Shown in pieces: positions 17,771 through 26,720 of a stretch of DNA of 64,000 nucleotides. The stretch comes from Shimia sagamensis. GTDB lineage: Bacteria; Pseudomonadota; Alphaproteobacteria; Rhodobacterales; Rhodobacteraceae. Below the pieces are notes generated by a model. The model searched no databases and was not told the DNA's origin. It worked only from the letters and a program-made list of their open reading frames with translations. A program made the position numbers and the translations under genes. The stretch lies in NCBI RefSeq assembly GCF_900182745.1, contig NZ_FXTY01000001.1:496001-560000 (forward strand), read 5' to 3'. Numbering within the stretch: position 1 is the first letter of the stretch; each line of letters begins with the position of its first letter.

Positions 17771-18516
17771 AGCTTCCAACCCGAATGTAACGCGGCAATA
17801 CCCATGGTCAGGTTGCGGTACTTCGCATTCTCAAACCCGGCAGTTTTCACCATGTCCAGGAACGTGTCCTGATCCGGGAATTTACGGATGCTCTCCACCA
17901 GATATTGATAGCTGTCGCGGTCATTTGCGATCATTTTGCCCATCTGCGGGATGATGTTGAAGGAATAGAGGTCATAGACCTTCTGCATCATGTCATTGGG
18001 AATTTGGCTGAACTCCAGAACCATCAAGCGCCCACCGGGCTTCAGAACCCGAAACGCCTCATTTAACGCTTCCTGCGGTCGGGTCACGTTCCGAATGCCA
18101 AAACTGATGGTGTAAACATCAAAGGTGTTGTCCTCAAACGGCAACGCCATCGCGTCCCCCACAACCCAGTCGAGGCTGTCAGACATATGGTCCGCTTCGG
18201 CTCGCTGCCGCCCTGCCACAAGCATCGGTTCCGTCAGATCACACACCGTCGCATGGCCATGCCCAGCACGCTTCAGAAACTTAAACGACACATCACCAGT
18301 GCCCCCGGCCACATCGAGCAACTTCTGCCCGGGGCGCGGCGCCAACCAATCCATCATCGCGTCTTTCCAGATGCGGTGGATGCCCATCGACATGACGTCG
18401 TTCATGATGTCGTATTTGCTGGCAACCGACCCAAACACGCCTTGAACGCGTCCAGCTTTTTCGCTTTCCGGCACGGTTTCAAAGCCGAAATGGGTGGTGT
18501 TTTTGCTGTCCGCCAT
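17767..18516 (-). CDS. ubiE: Ubiquinone/menaquinone C-methyltransferase (UbiE)
   Basis: 249-aa SAM-dependent methyltransferase that adds the C-methyl of ubiquinone. Motif I is [16 protein letters not shown] (about 67-82). The family motif [24 protein letters not shown] is complete, and the N-terminal segment [13 protein letters not shown] is typical. AGAGGA lies nine bases before ATG 18516; the longer open frame is less likely. It lies upstream of ubiB with overlapping codons and diverges from mutM. Confidence 0.95.
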   Translation of the reverse strand: MADSKNTTHFGFETVPESEKAGRVQGVFGSVASKYDIMNDVMSMGIHRIWKDAMMDWLAPRPGQKLLDVAGGTGDVSFKFLKRAGHGHATVCDLTEPMLVAGRQRAEADHMSDSLDWVVGDAMALPFEDNTFDVYTISFGIRNVTRPQEALNEAFRVLKPGGRLMVLEFSQIPNDMMQKVYDLYSFNIIPQMGKMIANDRDSYQYLVESIRKFPDQDTFLDMVKTAGFENAKYRNLTMGIAALHSGWKL

Positions 18517-18669
18517 GATGCGAAATCCTCTTGGTTGCCACATTCATATAGCGCTGTCTAAGAGGGTACAATGCGCTGATTTGGCACCCGCTTCGCGGGC
18601 CAAAACTTGACTTGATAATCCCCAACAACCTCGCGCATGGTCTGAGTGTCTTGGAACTCAGAGGTTGGA

Positions 18670-19521
18670 ATGCCTGAACTGCCCGAAGTCGAAACTGTGC
18701 GCCGCGGCCTGCAACCCGCCATGGAAGGGGCCACGATTGCACGCGCTCGAGTCAATCGCCCAGACTTGCGTTGGCCCTTCCCCGATCGCATGGCCGAACG
18801 CCTCACCGGCGCCAAGGTCACGCAACTGCGCCGCCGCTCCAAATACATCCTAGCTGATCTCGACACCAACGAGTCGCTGCTCATCCACCTCGGCATGTCT
18901 GGCCGCATGACCGTCTCCGGCGACCCGCTGGGGCAATTTGCCCATGACCATCCACAGGCGGAGAAACATGACCACGTGGTCTTTGACATGGACAACGGCG
19001 CGCGCATCACTTTCAACGATCCTCGCCGCTTTGGTGCGATGGATATCCTGCCCAGTGACAACACCGAAACACACCCCCTTATTGCCAAACTTGGCCCCGA
19101 GCCACTGGGCAATGATTTCCACGAATCCTACCTCGCCGAACGACTCGCAGGTAAGAACACCCCAATCAAATCCGCCTTACTCGATCAGCGCATCATTGCG
19201 GGCTTAGGCAACATCTATGTCTGTGAAGCCCTGTTTCGCGCAGGGATAGCACCGAAACGCAAAGCCGGTGCGATTTCGCAAGCGCGCACACACAGTCTTG
19301 TGCCCATCATCCGCGGCGTGCTGCGGGAGGCCATTGAGGCAGGGGGAAGTTCGTTACGTGACTTTCGCCAAGCTGACGGCGAACTGGGATATTTTCAACA
19401 CAGTTTTGACGTCTACGGACGGGAGGGGGAACCGTGCAAAACCCCCGATTGCACTAGTAAAATAAGCCGAATCACCCAGTCCGGCCGCTCGTCGTTCTAT
19501 TGCCCGCAATGCCAAAGATAG
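18670..19521 (+). CDS. mutM: Formamidopyrimidine-DNA glycosylase (MutM/Fpg)
   Basis: 283-aa base-excision repair enzyme removing 8-oxoguanine and formamidopyrimidines, with AP-lyase activity. The chosen ATG gives MPELPEVET, whose processed proline and following glutamate are catalytic. The conserved lysine lies in [11 protein letters not shown]. The C-terminus has the four-cysteine zinc finger (CKTPDC ... YCPQCQR). A GAGG motif precedes the ATG. The gene is divergent from ubiE-ubiB, a frequent order in this group. Confidence 0.95.
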   Translation: MPELPEVETVRRGLQPAMEGATIARARVNRPDLRWPFPDRMAERLTGAKVTQLRRRSKYILADLDTNESLLIHLGMSGRMTVSGDPLGQFAHDHPQAEKHDHVVFDMDNGARITFNDPRRFGAMDILPSDNTETHPLIAKLGPEPLGNDFHESYLAERLAGKNTPIKSALLDQRIIAGLGNIYVCEALFRAGIAPKRKAGAISQARTHSLVPIIRGVLREAIEAGGSSLRDFRQADGELGYFQHSFDVYGREGEPCKTPDCTSKISRITQSGRSSFYCPQCQR

Positions 19522-19584
19522 CTTGATCCAACTCCCTCAAATGATAATCAATCACTTCTGACCGGAACAATGAAAGCAGTACTC

Positions 19585-20361
19585 ATGGCTTTTGAGACGA
19601 TCATCGTCGATATCGAAGACCACGTCGCCCTTATCAAGCTGAACCGCCCAGATGCGTTGAACGCGTTGAGCCAGCAGTTGATTGGCGAACTCCAGGAAGC
19701 TCTGGAAAGCGCAGATGCCAACGACAAGGTGCGCTGCATCGTCATCACGGGCTCCGAGAAAGCCTTCGCCGCAGGCGCCGACATCAAAGAAATGTCTGCA
19801 ATGAGCTTTGCGGACGTAAACCTCTCCAACCTGTTCGCTGAGTTTGGCGACCGCATTCAAGACATTCGCAAGCCCGTGATCGCGGCTGTATCTGGCTACG
19901 CTCTTGGCGGCGGCTGCGAGTTGGCGATGGCTTGTGACTTCATCATCGCCTCTGAGACAGCAAAGTTTGGCCAGCCAGAGATCAATCTCGGCGTGATCGC
20001 CGGCATCGGCGGCAGCCAGCGCCTGACCCGCGCGGTGGGCAAGTCCAAATCCATGGACATGAACCTCACCGGCCGCTTCATGAACGCCGAAGAGGCTGAG
20101 CGGTCTGGCCTTGTGAGCCGTGTTGTGCCTGCCAAAAAGCTGATGGAAGAAACCATGAGCGCCGCACAGAAGATTGCAGAGAAATCCCTGATCGCTGCGC
20201 GCACCGCCAAGGAGGCTGTGAACCGCAGCTTTGAAAGCTCCCTGCGTGAAGGTCTGCTGTTCGAACGCCGTGCCTTCCACTCGCTGTTTGCGACCGAAGA
20301 TCAGAAAGAAGGCATGGCGGCCTTTATGGAAAAACGCGAAGCACAATTCCGCGACCGCTGA
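19585..20361 (+). CDS. Enoyl-CoA hydratase
   Basis: 258-aa crotonase-fold enzyme hydrating trans-2-enoyl-CoA in beta-oxidation. The oxyanion-hole segments are [11 protein letters not shown] and [15 protein letters not shown], and both acidic catalytic positions are present (E in GGCEL and E in GQPEINLGV). I start at ATG 19585 ([15 protein letters not shown]), since homologues begin there; an ATG five codons earlier is open. It has its own terminator. In related genomes I recall rpsT and dnaA following this gene; here the iron cluster follows instead. Confidence 0.92.
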   Translation: MAFETIIVDIEDHVALIKLNRPDALNALSQQLIGELQEALESADANDKVRCIVITGSEKAFAAGADIKEMSAMSFADVNLSNLFAEFGDRIQDIRKPVIAAVSGYALGGGCELAMACDFIIASETAKFGQPEINLGVIAGIGGSQRLTRAVGKSKSMDMNLTGRFMNAEEAERSGLVSRVVPAKKLMEETMSAAQKIAEKSLIAARTAKEAVNRSFESSLREGLLFERRAFHSLFATEDQKEGMAAFMEKREAQFRDR

Positions 20362-20383
20362 TCCATCTGCATAAGTGTTTAAG

Positions 20384-20411
20384 AGCCCCCGCATCGCCGG
20401 GGGCTTTTTTG
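20384..20411 (+). terminator. Rho-independent terminator of enoyl-CoA hydratase gene
   Basis: AGCCCCCG (20384-20391) and CGGGGGCT (20398-20405) form a perfect 8-bp stem with a 6-base loop followed by a T run. Confidence 0.92.
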
Positions 20412-20462
20412 TGGGGTGCGGCAAGAGGGCAGTTGACCCAGCTCCAAAACAAGCGCAGATAA

Positions 20463-20479
20463 CTGACAAAACTAGTCAG
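20463..20479. promoter_or_regulatory. Candidate iron-regulatory site (TGA-N9-TCA) upstream of MauG-like gene
   Basis: CTGACAAAACTAGTCAG is an inverted repeat (CTGAC/GTCAG) matching the TGA-N9-TCA form described as the Iron-Rhodo-box, a RirA-type site in Rhodobacterales. It lies 16 bases before the start codon. A 13-of-15 match recurs at 21704-21718 upstream of the imelysin gene. Confidence 0.65.
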
Positions 20480-20494
20480 AAATGAGACATCCCA

Positions 20495-21622
20495 ATGTAT
20501 CGCTCTCTTGCTATTGCATGTGTGCTCGCCTCCTCGCCAGCTTTGGCAGAAGACGTCCCCACCACTTTGGAAGCCCTCGGGGAACGCCTGTTCTTTGATG
20601 TGAACCTGTCGGCCAACCGCACCCAATCTTGCGCCACCTGCCATGATCCGGAACGCGGCTTTGCCGACCCGCGTGGCATGGCGTCCATTGGGGACGACGG
20701 CGAGTCACATGGAGATCGCAACGCGCCCAGCGCCGCTTATGCGGCTTTCACACCAGAGTTCCACAAAAACGCAGATGGCATTTGGACGGGCGGCCAATTC
20801 TGGGATGGCCGTGCCAACCGCCTGGAAGATCAGGCCGGCGGCCCGCCGCTGAATCCTATCGAAATGGGCATGGCTGATAAAGCCGCTGTGATCGCACGCC
20901 TTCTCGAAGATCCGATCTACACACAGGCTTTCCCGGCCCTGTTTGACGGGGATGTTCTCAGCGATCCGGCAAGCGGCTACACCGCCATGACCGACGCCAT
21001 TGCCGCCTTTGAGCGCACTGATGTTTTTGCGCCGTTTGATAGCAAATATGACCGTTTTCTGCTTGGCGAAGTCGAGCTCACCCGCGAAGAAGATCTGGGT
21101 CGCGTGCTGTTTTTCTCCGAGCAGTTCACCAACTGCAACCTGTGCCACCAGCTGGGCACAAACGCGATGGACCCGCAGGAGACGTTCTCCAACTACGAGC
21201 ACCACAACATTGGCGTTCCAGAAAACCTGGCCCTGCGCGCCCTCAACGGCGTGAAACGCGGCACCGTGGACGTCGGTCTTGCGGCCCACCCGGAGATGCA
21301 CGGCAATCCCACCCTGCGCGGTAAATTCAAAACCCCCACCCTGCGCAACGTGGCCGTCACCGGACCCTATATGCACAACGGTGTGTTTGAAGACCTGCGC
21401 ACCGTTGTGTTGTTCTACAACCAATTCAACACCACCGATCCCGCGCGCCGCACCAACCCGGAAACCGGCAAAACCTTCCGCATGCCTGCCGTACCAGCAA
21501 CCTTGGCATTTGAAGAGCTAACGCACGGCCCGGCACTCGATGATCAGCGTGTCGATGCCATTGTCGCCTTCCTCAAGACCCTAACCGATGCGCGCTACGA
21601 ACACCTGCTCGACGCGCAATAA
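20495..21622 (+). CDS. Di-heme cytochrome c peroxidase / MauG family protein
   Basis: 375-aa periplasmic protein with signal peptide (cleaved after PALA, about residue 18) and two CxxCH heme sites, CATCH (46-50) and CNLCH (214-218). The Ca-site-like region and TPTLRNVAVTGPYMHNGVFEDL near the C-terminus are typical of bacterial di-heme peroxidases. It could reduce hydrogen peroxide or, in MauG fashion, oxidise a protein or metal. Its position ahead of the imelysin cluster and behind a candidate iron box links it to iron handling, perhaps by changing the redox state of iron. That link is inferred. Confidence 0.88.
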   Translation: MYRSLAIACVLASSPALAEDVPTTLEALGERLFFDVNLSANRTQSCATCHDPERGFADPRGMASIGDDGESHGDRNAPSAAYAAFTPEFHKNADGIWTGGQFWDGRANRLEDQAGGPPLNPIEMGMADKAAVIARLLEDPIYTQAFPALFDGDVLSDPASGYTAMTDAIAAFERTDVFAPFDSKYDRFLLGEVELTREEDLGRVLFFSEQFTNCNLCHQLGTNAMDPQETFSNYEHHNIGVPENLALRALNGVKRGTVDVGLAAHPEMHGNPTLRGKFKTPTLRNVAVTGPYMHNGVFEDLRTVVLFYNQFNTTDPARRTNPETGKTFRMPAVPATLAFEELTHGPALDDQRVDAIVAFLKTLTDARYEHLLDAQ

Positions 21623-21703
21623 GGTCTATTTTCGGCACCTCTTTGAGTGCGAGGCATTCCGTCGCACTCAAAAACATACAAAATTAATAAGGATTGACGA
21701 AGT

Positions 21704-21718
21704 CGACAAAAGTAGTCA
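21704..21718. promoter_or_regulatory. Candidate iron-regulatory site upstream of imelysin
   Basis: CGACAAAAGTAGTCA differs at two of 15 positions from TGACAAAACTAGTCA at 20464-20478 and lies in a gap, 36 bases before the imelysin ATG. The shared site suggests one iron-responsive regulator for both transcripts. Confidence 0.6.
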
Positions 21719-21753
21719 GTTATGCCCGCAATTCTCAACAGGGACCGGATTCC

Positions 21754-23013
21754 ATGACTCGTACATTTTTGACCACTTCTGCGGCTGTGCTCGCACTGAC
21801 CGCCCCGGCTTTCGCCGCCAACAAAGCGGACGTCGTTGCCAACTACGCTGACATCGCCGCCGCCAAATACGAAGACAGCCTGATCACCGCCAAAACACTG
21901 CAAGCTGCCGTGAACGCGCTGATCGAAAACCCATCCGCCGAAGCGCTGCACAACGCCCAAGGCGCTTGGCTGGCCTCCCGCGTGCCGTATCAGCAGACCG
22001 AAGTGTACCGCTTTGGCAACGCTGCCGTGGATGACTGGGAAGGCAAAGTGAACGCCTGGCCACTGGACGAAGGCCTGATCGACTATGTGGACGCTGCTTA
22101 CGGTGGCCCTTCTGACGAAAACCCGCTGGCCGCGCTGAACGTGATCGCCAATGCCTCTTTCGACATCTCCGGCGCAACCATTGACGCCGCAGAAATCACC
22201 CCAGCCCTGCTGGAAAGCCTGCACGAAGCTGACGGCGTTGAAGCCAACGTCGCCACCGGCTACCACGCCATTGAATTCCTGCTCTGGGGTCAGGACATGA
22301 ACGGCCACAACCACGGCGCCGGTGACCGCCCTTGGACAGATTTCGCAGCGGGCGACGCCTGCACCGGTGACAACTGTGACCGCCGTGGCGCCTACCTGAA
22401 AGCCGCCACTGACCTGCTGGTCTCCGATCTGGAGTTCATGGCTGCTCAGTGGTCCACAGACGGCGAAGCCCGGGCAACAGTAACCGGCAACGCGGACGCT
22501 GGCATCGTGGCCATCCTAACTGGCATGGGCTCCCTGTCCTACGGTGAGCAAGCTGGTGAGCGCATGCGCCTTGGCCTGCTGCTGAACGACCCGGAAGAAG
22601 AGCACGACTGCTTCTCCGACAACACCCACAACAGCCACTTCTACGACGGCCTGGGCATCCAGAACGTCTACCTTGGTGAATACGTGCGTGTCGACGGCTC
22701 CTTGGTGTCTGGCCCATCCGTGTCTGACCTTGTGTCCGAAGTGAACGCGGATCTGGACGCAGAGCTGCAAGCCAAGCTCTCCACCACCATGATGTCGCTG
22801 GGCCGCATCAAAACCGCCGCCGAGGCAGGTTTCTCCTACGACCAAATGCTGGAACGCGGCAACGCAGCTGGCGAAGCACTGGTCATGGGTGGCGTGGACG
22901 GTCTGGTAGATCAAACCAAATCCATCGAAGCCGCGGTGACCGCACTTGGTCTGGACAACCTGGCGTTTGAAGGCTCCGACAGCCTCGACAACCCAGACGC
23001 TGTGTTCCACTAA
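21754..23013 (+). CDS. Imelysin (M75) family iron-regulated protein, COG3487 type
   Basis: 419-aa periplasmic protein with a signal peptide ending AFA|ANK. Two related helical halves are expected for imelysins. The GxHxxE motif is intact as GYHAIEFLLWGQD (169-181). Members of this group (IrpA/ICMP) are iron-regulated and thought to bind iron at the cell surface or in the periplasm; despite the M75 name, peptidase activity is doubtful. I chose ATG 21754 since it starts the signal peptide. Codon use is strongly biased, suggesting high expression. A terminator-like hairpin follows. Confidence 0.9.
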   Translation: MTRTFLTTSAAVLALTAPAFAANKADVVANYADIAAAKYEDSLITAKTLQAAVNALIENPSAEALHNAQGAWLASRVPYQQTEVYRFGNAAVDDWEGKVNAWPLDEGLIDYVDAAYGGPSDENPLAALNVIANASFDISGATIDAAEITPALLESLHEADGVEANVATGYHAIEFLLWGQDMNGHNHGAGDRPWTDFAAGDACTGDNCDRRGAYLKAATDLLVSDLEFMAAQWSTDGEARATVTGNADAGIVAILTGMGSLSYGEQAGERMRLGLLLNDPEEEHDCFSDNTHNSHFYDGLGIQNVYLGEYVRVDGSLVSGPSVSDLVSEVNADLDAELQAKLSTTMMSLGRIKTAAEAGFSYDQMLERGNAAGEALVMGGVDGLVDQTKSIEAAVTALGLDNLAFEGSDSLDNPDAVFH

Positions 23014-23042
23014 TACCAACGTCACCGACGTAAGACATGTGA

Positions 23043-23070
23043 GGGGCGGCCATCCCGCCGCCCCTTTTTT
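23043..23070 (+). terminator. Terminator-like hairpin between imelysin and DUF1111 genes
   Basis: GGGGCGGC (23043-23050) and GCCGCCCC (23057-23064) form a perfect 8-bp stem with a 6-base loop, followed by six T. Only 20 bases separate it from the next start, so it probably reduces rather than abolishes read-through. Confidence 0.8.
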
Positions 23071-23089
23071 ACTTTCCAAGGCCCCGCCA

Positions 23090-24601
23090 ATGCGACTTTC
23101 CTCCGCCACGGTCTTCTGCGCACTCTTTTCTGGCACATCCGTCCACGCACTGGATGACCGCCACCTCAACGTCGTGCCCCGCACCGACGCCGAAGCTCAG
23201 CGCATCCAAAGCGTCACCGCCGCCCCCACCGATTTTTCCAAACCGCATAGGTTTGAATCCCGCCCTGCTGGCGCCGCCACGGTCCCGGCTCGCACCGATG
23301 CCTTTGCCTTCAAACAGCCCTCCGCCAATCTCAGCAAAGAAGACGGCCTCACCTTCCGCATGGGTGAGGCGATGTTTGACAAACTCTGGGTCTCATCCCC
23401 CAGCTCCACCCTGGCCTCCGACGGCCTCGGCCCGCTGTACAACGCGCGCAACTGCCTTGGCTGCCACCAACGTGCCGGACGCGGCCACGCACCGGACAGC
23501 CCTGAAGATGACGCGCTATCGCTGGCGATCAAGCTGGCCATCCCCGGCCAACAAGGGGACCAAATTCACCAAATCGAAGATTTCCTCGCAACACGTCCTG
23601 AGCCGACCTACGGCAGCCAAATCCAGGATTTCAGCCTGCCCGGCCACCCCGCCGAAGCTCGCATTGAAGTCACCTTCGAAGACTTCGACGTCGTGTTGTC
23701 CGGCGGCGAGACCGCGACACTGCGACGCCCATCTTATGCCCTGCAAGACCTCGGCTATGGAACGCTGCACACAGACGTGATGCTCAGCCCACGCGTTGCG
23801 CCGCAAATGATCGGCCTCGGCCTGCTGGACGCCATCCCGGCCGACGACATCCTCGCAAATGCCGATCCGGATGACTCAAATGGTGACGGCATCTCTGGCC
23901 GTCCCAACATCACATGGTCGGTAGAATACCAACGCCCCATGCTGGGCCGTTTTGGCCTCAAGGCCGGCGCACCCACCCTGCGCCAACAATCCGCCGCCGC
24001 CTTTGCCGCCGACATCGGCATCTCCACACCTCTGTTTGAAGCAGGCCACGGCGACTGCACCACTGCGCAAGTCGACTGCATCAACAGCCCCCATGGCGAC
24101 GGCGACGTGCGGGTGTTTGAGGTCGATGAAACCGGTCTCGACCTTGTGACGTTCTACAGCGCCAACCTAGCCGTACCCGCGCGCCGAGATGTGGATGACC
24201 CCGAGGTGCTGCGCGGCAAAGAAGTCTTCCACACCACCGGCTGCGCCTCCTGCCACACCCCGTCCTATGTGACCCACCGGCTCAAAGATCAGCCCGCCCA
24301 AAGCTTCCAGCTGATCTGGCCTTACACCGACATGCTGCTGCACGACATGGGGCCAGAGTTGGCCGACAACCGCCCCGAAGGCCGCGCCACGGGCCAGGAG
24401 TGGCGCACACCGCCGCTCTGGGGCATTGGCCTTACCAATCAAGTCTCCGGCCACACGCAATTCCTGCACGACGGCCGCGCCCGCAATATCCTCGAAGCTA
24501 TCCTCTGGCACGGCGGCGAAGCGCAGCCTATGAGAGACACCGTGATCACCATGCCACCCGAAGACCGAGCCGCCCTCATCCGCTTCTTAGAAAGTCTCTG
24601 A
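23090..24601 (+). CDS. Di-heme oxidoreductase, DUF1111 (COG3488 'thiol oxidoreductase')
   Basis: 503-aa secreted c-type cytochrome. The signal peptide ends near GTSVHA. Heme sites are CLGCH (122-126) and CASCH (385-389). An acidic loop (NADPDDSNGDGISG, about 257-270) looks like a calcium site. WRTPPLWGIGLT and FLHDGRARN are shared with MauG-like proteins. The name thiol oxidoreductase is historical; activity is unknown. It lies between two imelysin genes, the conserved COG3487-3488-3489-3490 order, and is presumed to handle electrons for iron uptake. Confidence 0.88.
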   Translation: MRLSSATVFCALFSGTSVHALDDRHLNVVPRTDAEAQRIQSVTAAPTDFSKPHRFESRPAGAATVPARTDAFAFKQPSANLSKEDGLTFRMGEAMFDKLWVSSPSSTLASDGLGPLYNARNCLGCHQRAGRGHAPDSPEDDALSLAIKLAIPGQQGDQIHQIEDFLATRPEPTYGSQIQDFSLPGHPAEARIEVTFEDFDVVLSGGETATLRRPSYALQDLGYGTLHTDVMLSPRVAPQMIGLGLLDAIPADDILANADPDDSNGDGISGRPNITWSVEYQRPMLGRFGLKAGAPTLRQQSAAAFAADIGISTPLFEAGHGDCTTAQVDCINSPHGDGDVRVFEVDETGLDLVTFYSANLAVPARRDVDDPEVLRGKEVFHTTGCASCHTPSYVTHRLKDQPAQSFQLIWPYTDMLLHDMGPELADNRPEGRATGQEWRTPPLWGIGLTNQVSGHTQFLHDGRARNILEAILWHGGEAQPMRDTVITMPPEDRAALIRFLESL

Positions 24602-24604
24602 CCC

Positions 24605-25621
24605 ATGCGCTTGCTTGCTTTGACCACCTCACTCCTGCTTGCGCAACCTGCCTGGGCGCTGGATCCCGCCGCGCTGGTGGACACGGCAATTGACGAACAC
24701 ATCTTGCCCGGCTTCACCGCCTTGTCAGAGGCCACCGGCGCGCTCAAAAACACCGCAGCAGAAGACTGCGCCAGCAACTCCTCCGCCCTGCGCGAAGCCT
24801 TTCACGAGGGCTTTGACGCTTGGATGGCCGTCAGCCACCTGCGCTTTGGCCCCACCGAAGAGGAAGAGCGCGCCTTCTCCCTCGCCTTCTGGCCTGACAC
24901 CAAGGGCTTTACACCCAAATCGCTCTCCAAACTGATCACCTCCGAAGACCCCGCCGCATTGGACGCAGAGGCCTTCGCTGAGGTCTCTATCGCCGCGCAT
25001 GGCTTTTTTGCGCTGGAGTTCCTGCTCTATGATGAGCGCATCCAAACCCTCGGAAGTGACGCCTATCGCTGCACACTGATCCAAGCCGTCACCAACGACA
25101 TTGACCGCAACGCCAATGCCATTCTGGCGGATTGGCAAAACGGCTATGCTGAACTCATGCGCACCCCGTCAAAAGACGGCCGATACACCACCGATCTCGC
25201 CGCCGTGGCTGAACTTTTTAAAACACTCGACACCGGCCTGCAATTTAACGAAGAGGCCCGCCTCGGGCGCCCCTTAGGCACCTTTGACAAACCCCGCCCC
25301 CTGCGCGCCGAAACCCGCCGATCGGAGCGCAGCTTGCAAAACATCACCGTGTCGCTGACGTCTTTGGAGCAACTTGCCGCCATCCTCTCCGCACAAACGC
25401 CAACCCCGGCCAAATCTCTCAACGGAGCATTTTCGCTGGCCTTGGGACACGCCACAGAGTTGGAAGATGACCCTACCTTTGCTGGCGTCGCCAACATTCA
25501 GGGCCGCCTGCGCGTCGAAATCCTACAGCAATACATCGGCAACATCCGCAGCTTTGTCCTGTTAGAACTTGGCCCAGCCCTCGATGTCACCGCTGGCTTC
25601 AACGCACTGGACGGCGACTGA
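24605..25621 (+). CDS. Second imelysin-family periplasmic protein (COG3489 type)
   Basis: 338-aa protein with signal peptide (LLLAQPAWA). The imelysin motif region reads AAHGFFALEFLLYDE (about 131-145) with H132 and E138, so the His-Glu spacing differs from the first copy's GxHxxE. The rest is helical and acidic. It starts three bases after the DUF1111 stop and its TGA shares one base with the next ATG, so translation is coupled. It probably acts as an accessory metal-binding protein in the same iron pathway. Confidence 0.85.
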   Translation: MRLLALTTSLLLAQPAWALDPAALVDTAIDEHILPGFTALSEATGALKNTAAEDCASNSSALREAFHEGFDAWMAVSHLRFGPTEEEERAFSLAFWPDTKGFTPKSLSKLITSEDPAALDAEAFAEVSIAAHGFFALEFLLYDERIQTLGSDAYRCTLIQAVTNDIDRNANAILADWQNGYAELMRTPSKDGRYTTDLAAVAELFKTLDTGLQFNEEARLGRPLGTFDKPRPLRAETRRSERSLQNITVSLTSLEQLAAILSAQTPTPAKSLNGAFSLALGHATELEDDPTFAGVANIQGRLRVEILQQYIGNIRSFVLLELGPALDVTAGFNALDGD

Positions 25622-26697
25622 TGGTCACCCGCCGCCGCATGCTCGCAGGCCTTGCCGCCGCAAGCCTTCTGCCCAGCGCGGGCTGGAGCAGCGTCGGCAC
25701 ACCAGACTATCTCTCCGCCGCCCGCGCGCCCAACGGCAGCTACCTGCTCGCAGGCCTCACAGCCACTGGGGAGATCACCTTCACCATCCCGTTGCCCGCC
25801 CGCGGTCACGCTGCTGCTGCACACCCAGTACGGGCTGAGGCGGTTGCTTTCGCCCGCCGTCCCGGCACCTTTGCTTTGGTCATGGACTGCCGCGACGGTA
25901 CGGTCCTGAAAACGCTCACCGCCCCCGAAGGGCGCCACTTCTACGGCCACGGCGCGTTTTCCGCTGACGGCAGCACGCTTTTCACGTCCGAGAATGACTA
26001 TGAAGCGGGGGAAGGCATCATCGGCCTCTGGGACGTCACGCAAAACTACACCCGCATCGGTGAGTTTTCCTCCGGTGGCATTGGTCCCCATGACATCAAA
26101 CTCCTGCCAGACGGCCAATCACTTGTGGTCGCCAACGGCGGCATCGAAACTCACCCCGACATGGGCCGCAGCAAGCTCAACATCCCGGTGATGCAACCCA
26201 ATCTCAGCTATATCAGTTTGGCCGGAGGAGTCCTGGAACAGGTCGAGTTAACTGCAAGTCTGCACAAAAACTCCATTCGTCACCTCGCCGTGCGTCAGGA
26301 CGGCACGGTCGCCTTTGCGATGCAATGGCAAGGGTCCAAATCCGAAGCACCGCCGCTTTTGGGGCTGCACCAACGCGGTGAAACTCCGCACCTTCTGTCC
26401 GCGCCTGAGGCCGCCCATCGCGCCATGCAGGGCTACGCCGGCAGCGTTGCTTTTGGTGGTGAAGGAATGCTTGTGGCCATCACCTCGCCGCGCGGCAACC
26501 AGACACAAGTCTTCTGGATCGACAGACGAGAGTTGCTTGTTTCCCAAACACTAGAAGACGTCTGCGGCATCAGTACTGCGCCAACAGGCTTCTTCCTAAC
26601 CACAGGCACCGGCCTCGTTGGCCGTTTCAGAGCTAATAAACGCCAGCACCCCTTGCAATGGGACAACCATCTCATCGCAATCACGTCCCAAGCCTGA
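25621..26697 (+). CDS. DUF1513 protein (COG3490), probable Tat-exported beta-propeller
   Basis: 358-aa protein. The N-terminus MVTRRRMLAGLAAASLLPSA carries twin arginines before a hydrophobic stretch, so Tat export is likely. The body has repeated WD/NHL-like segments (GHGAFSADGSTLFTSEND, IGPHDIKLLPDGQSLVVANGG) consistent with a beta-propeller; no catalytic residues are evident. Its ATG shares a base with the previous stop. It closes the COG3487-3490 cluster. Function is unknown, but Tat export hints at folding or cofactor loading in the cytoplasm. Confidence 0.82.
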   Translation: MVTRRRMLAGLAAASLLPSAGWSSVGTPDYLSAARAPNGSYLLAGLTATGEITFTIPLPARGHAAAAHPVRAEAVAFARRPGTFALVMDCRDGTVLKTLTAPEGRHFYGHGAFSADGSTLFTSENDYEAGEGIIGLWDVTQNYTRIGEFSSGGIGPHDIKLLPDGQSLVVANGGIETHPDMGRSKLNIPVMQPNLSYISLAGGVLEQVELTASLHKNSIRHLAVRQDGTVAFAMQWQGSKSEAPPLLGLHQRGETPHLLSAPEAAHRAMQGYAGSVAFGGEGMLVAITSPRGNQTQVFWIDRRELLVSQTLEDVCGISTAPTGFFLTTGTGLVGRFRANKRQHPLQWDNHLIAITSQA

Positions 26698-26720
26698 ACG
26701 CATTTTCGGCCGCGTATTTT

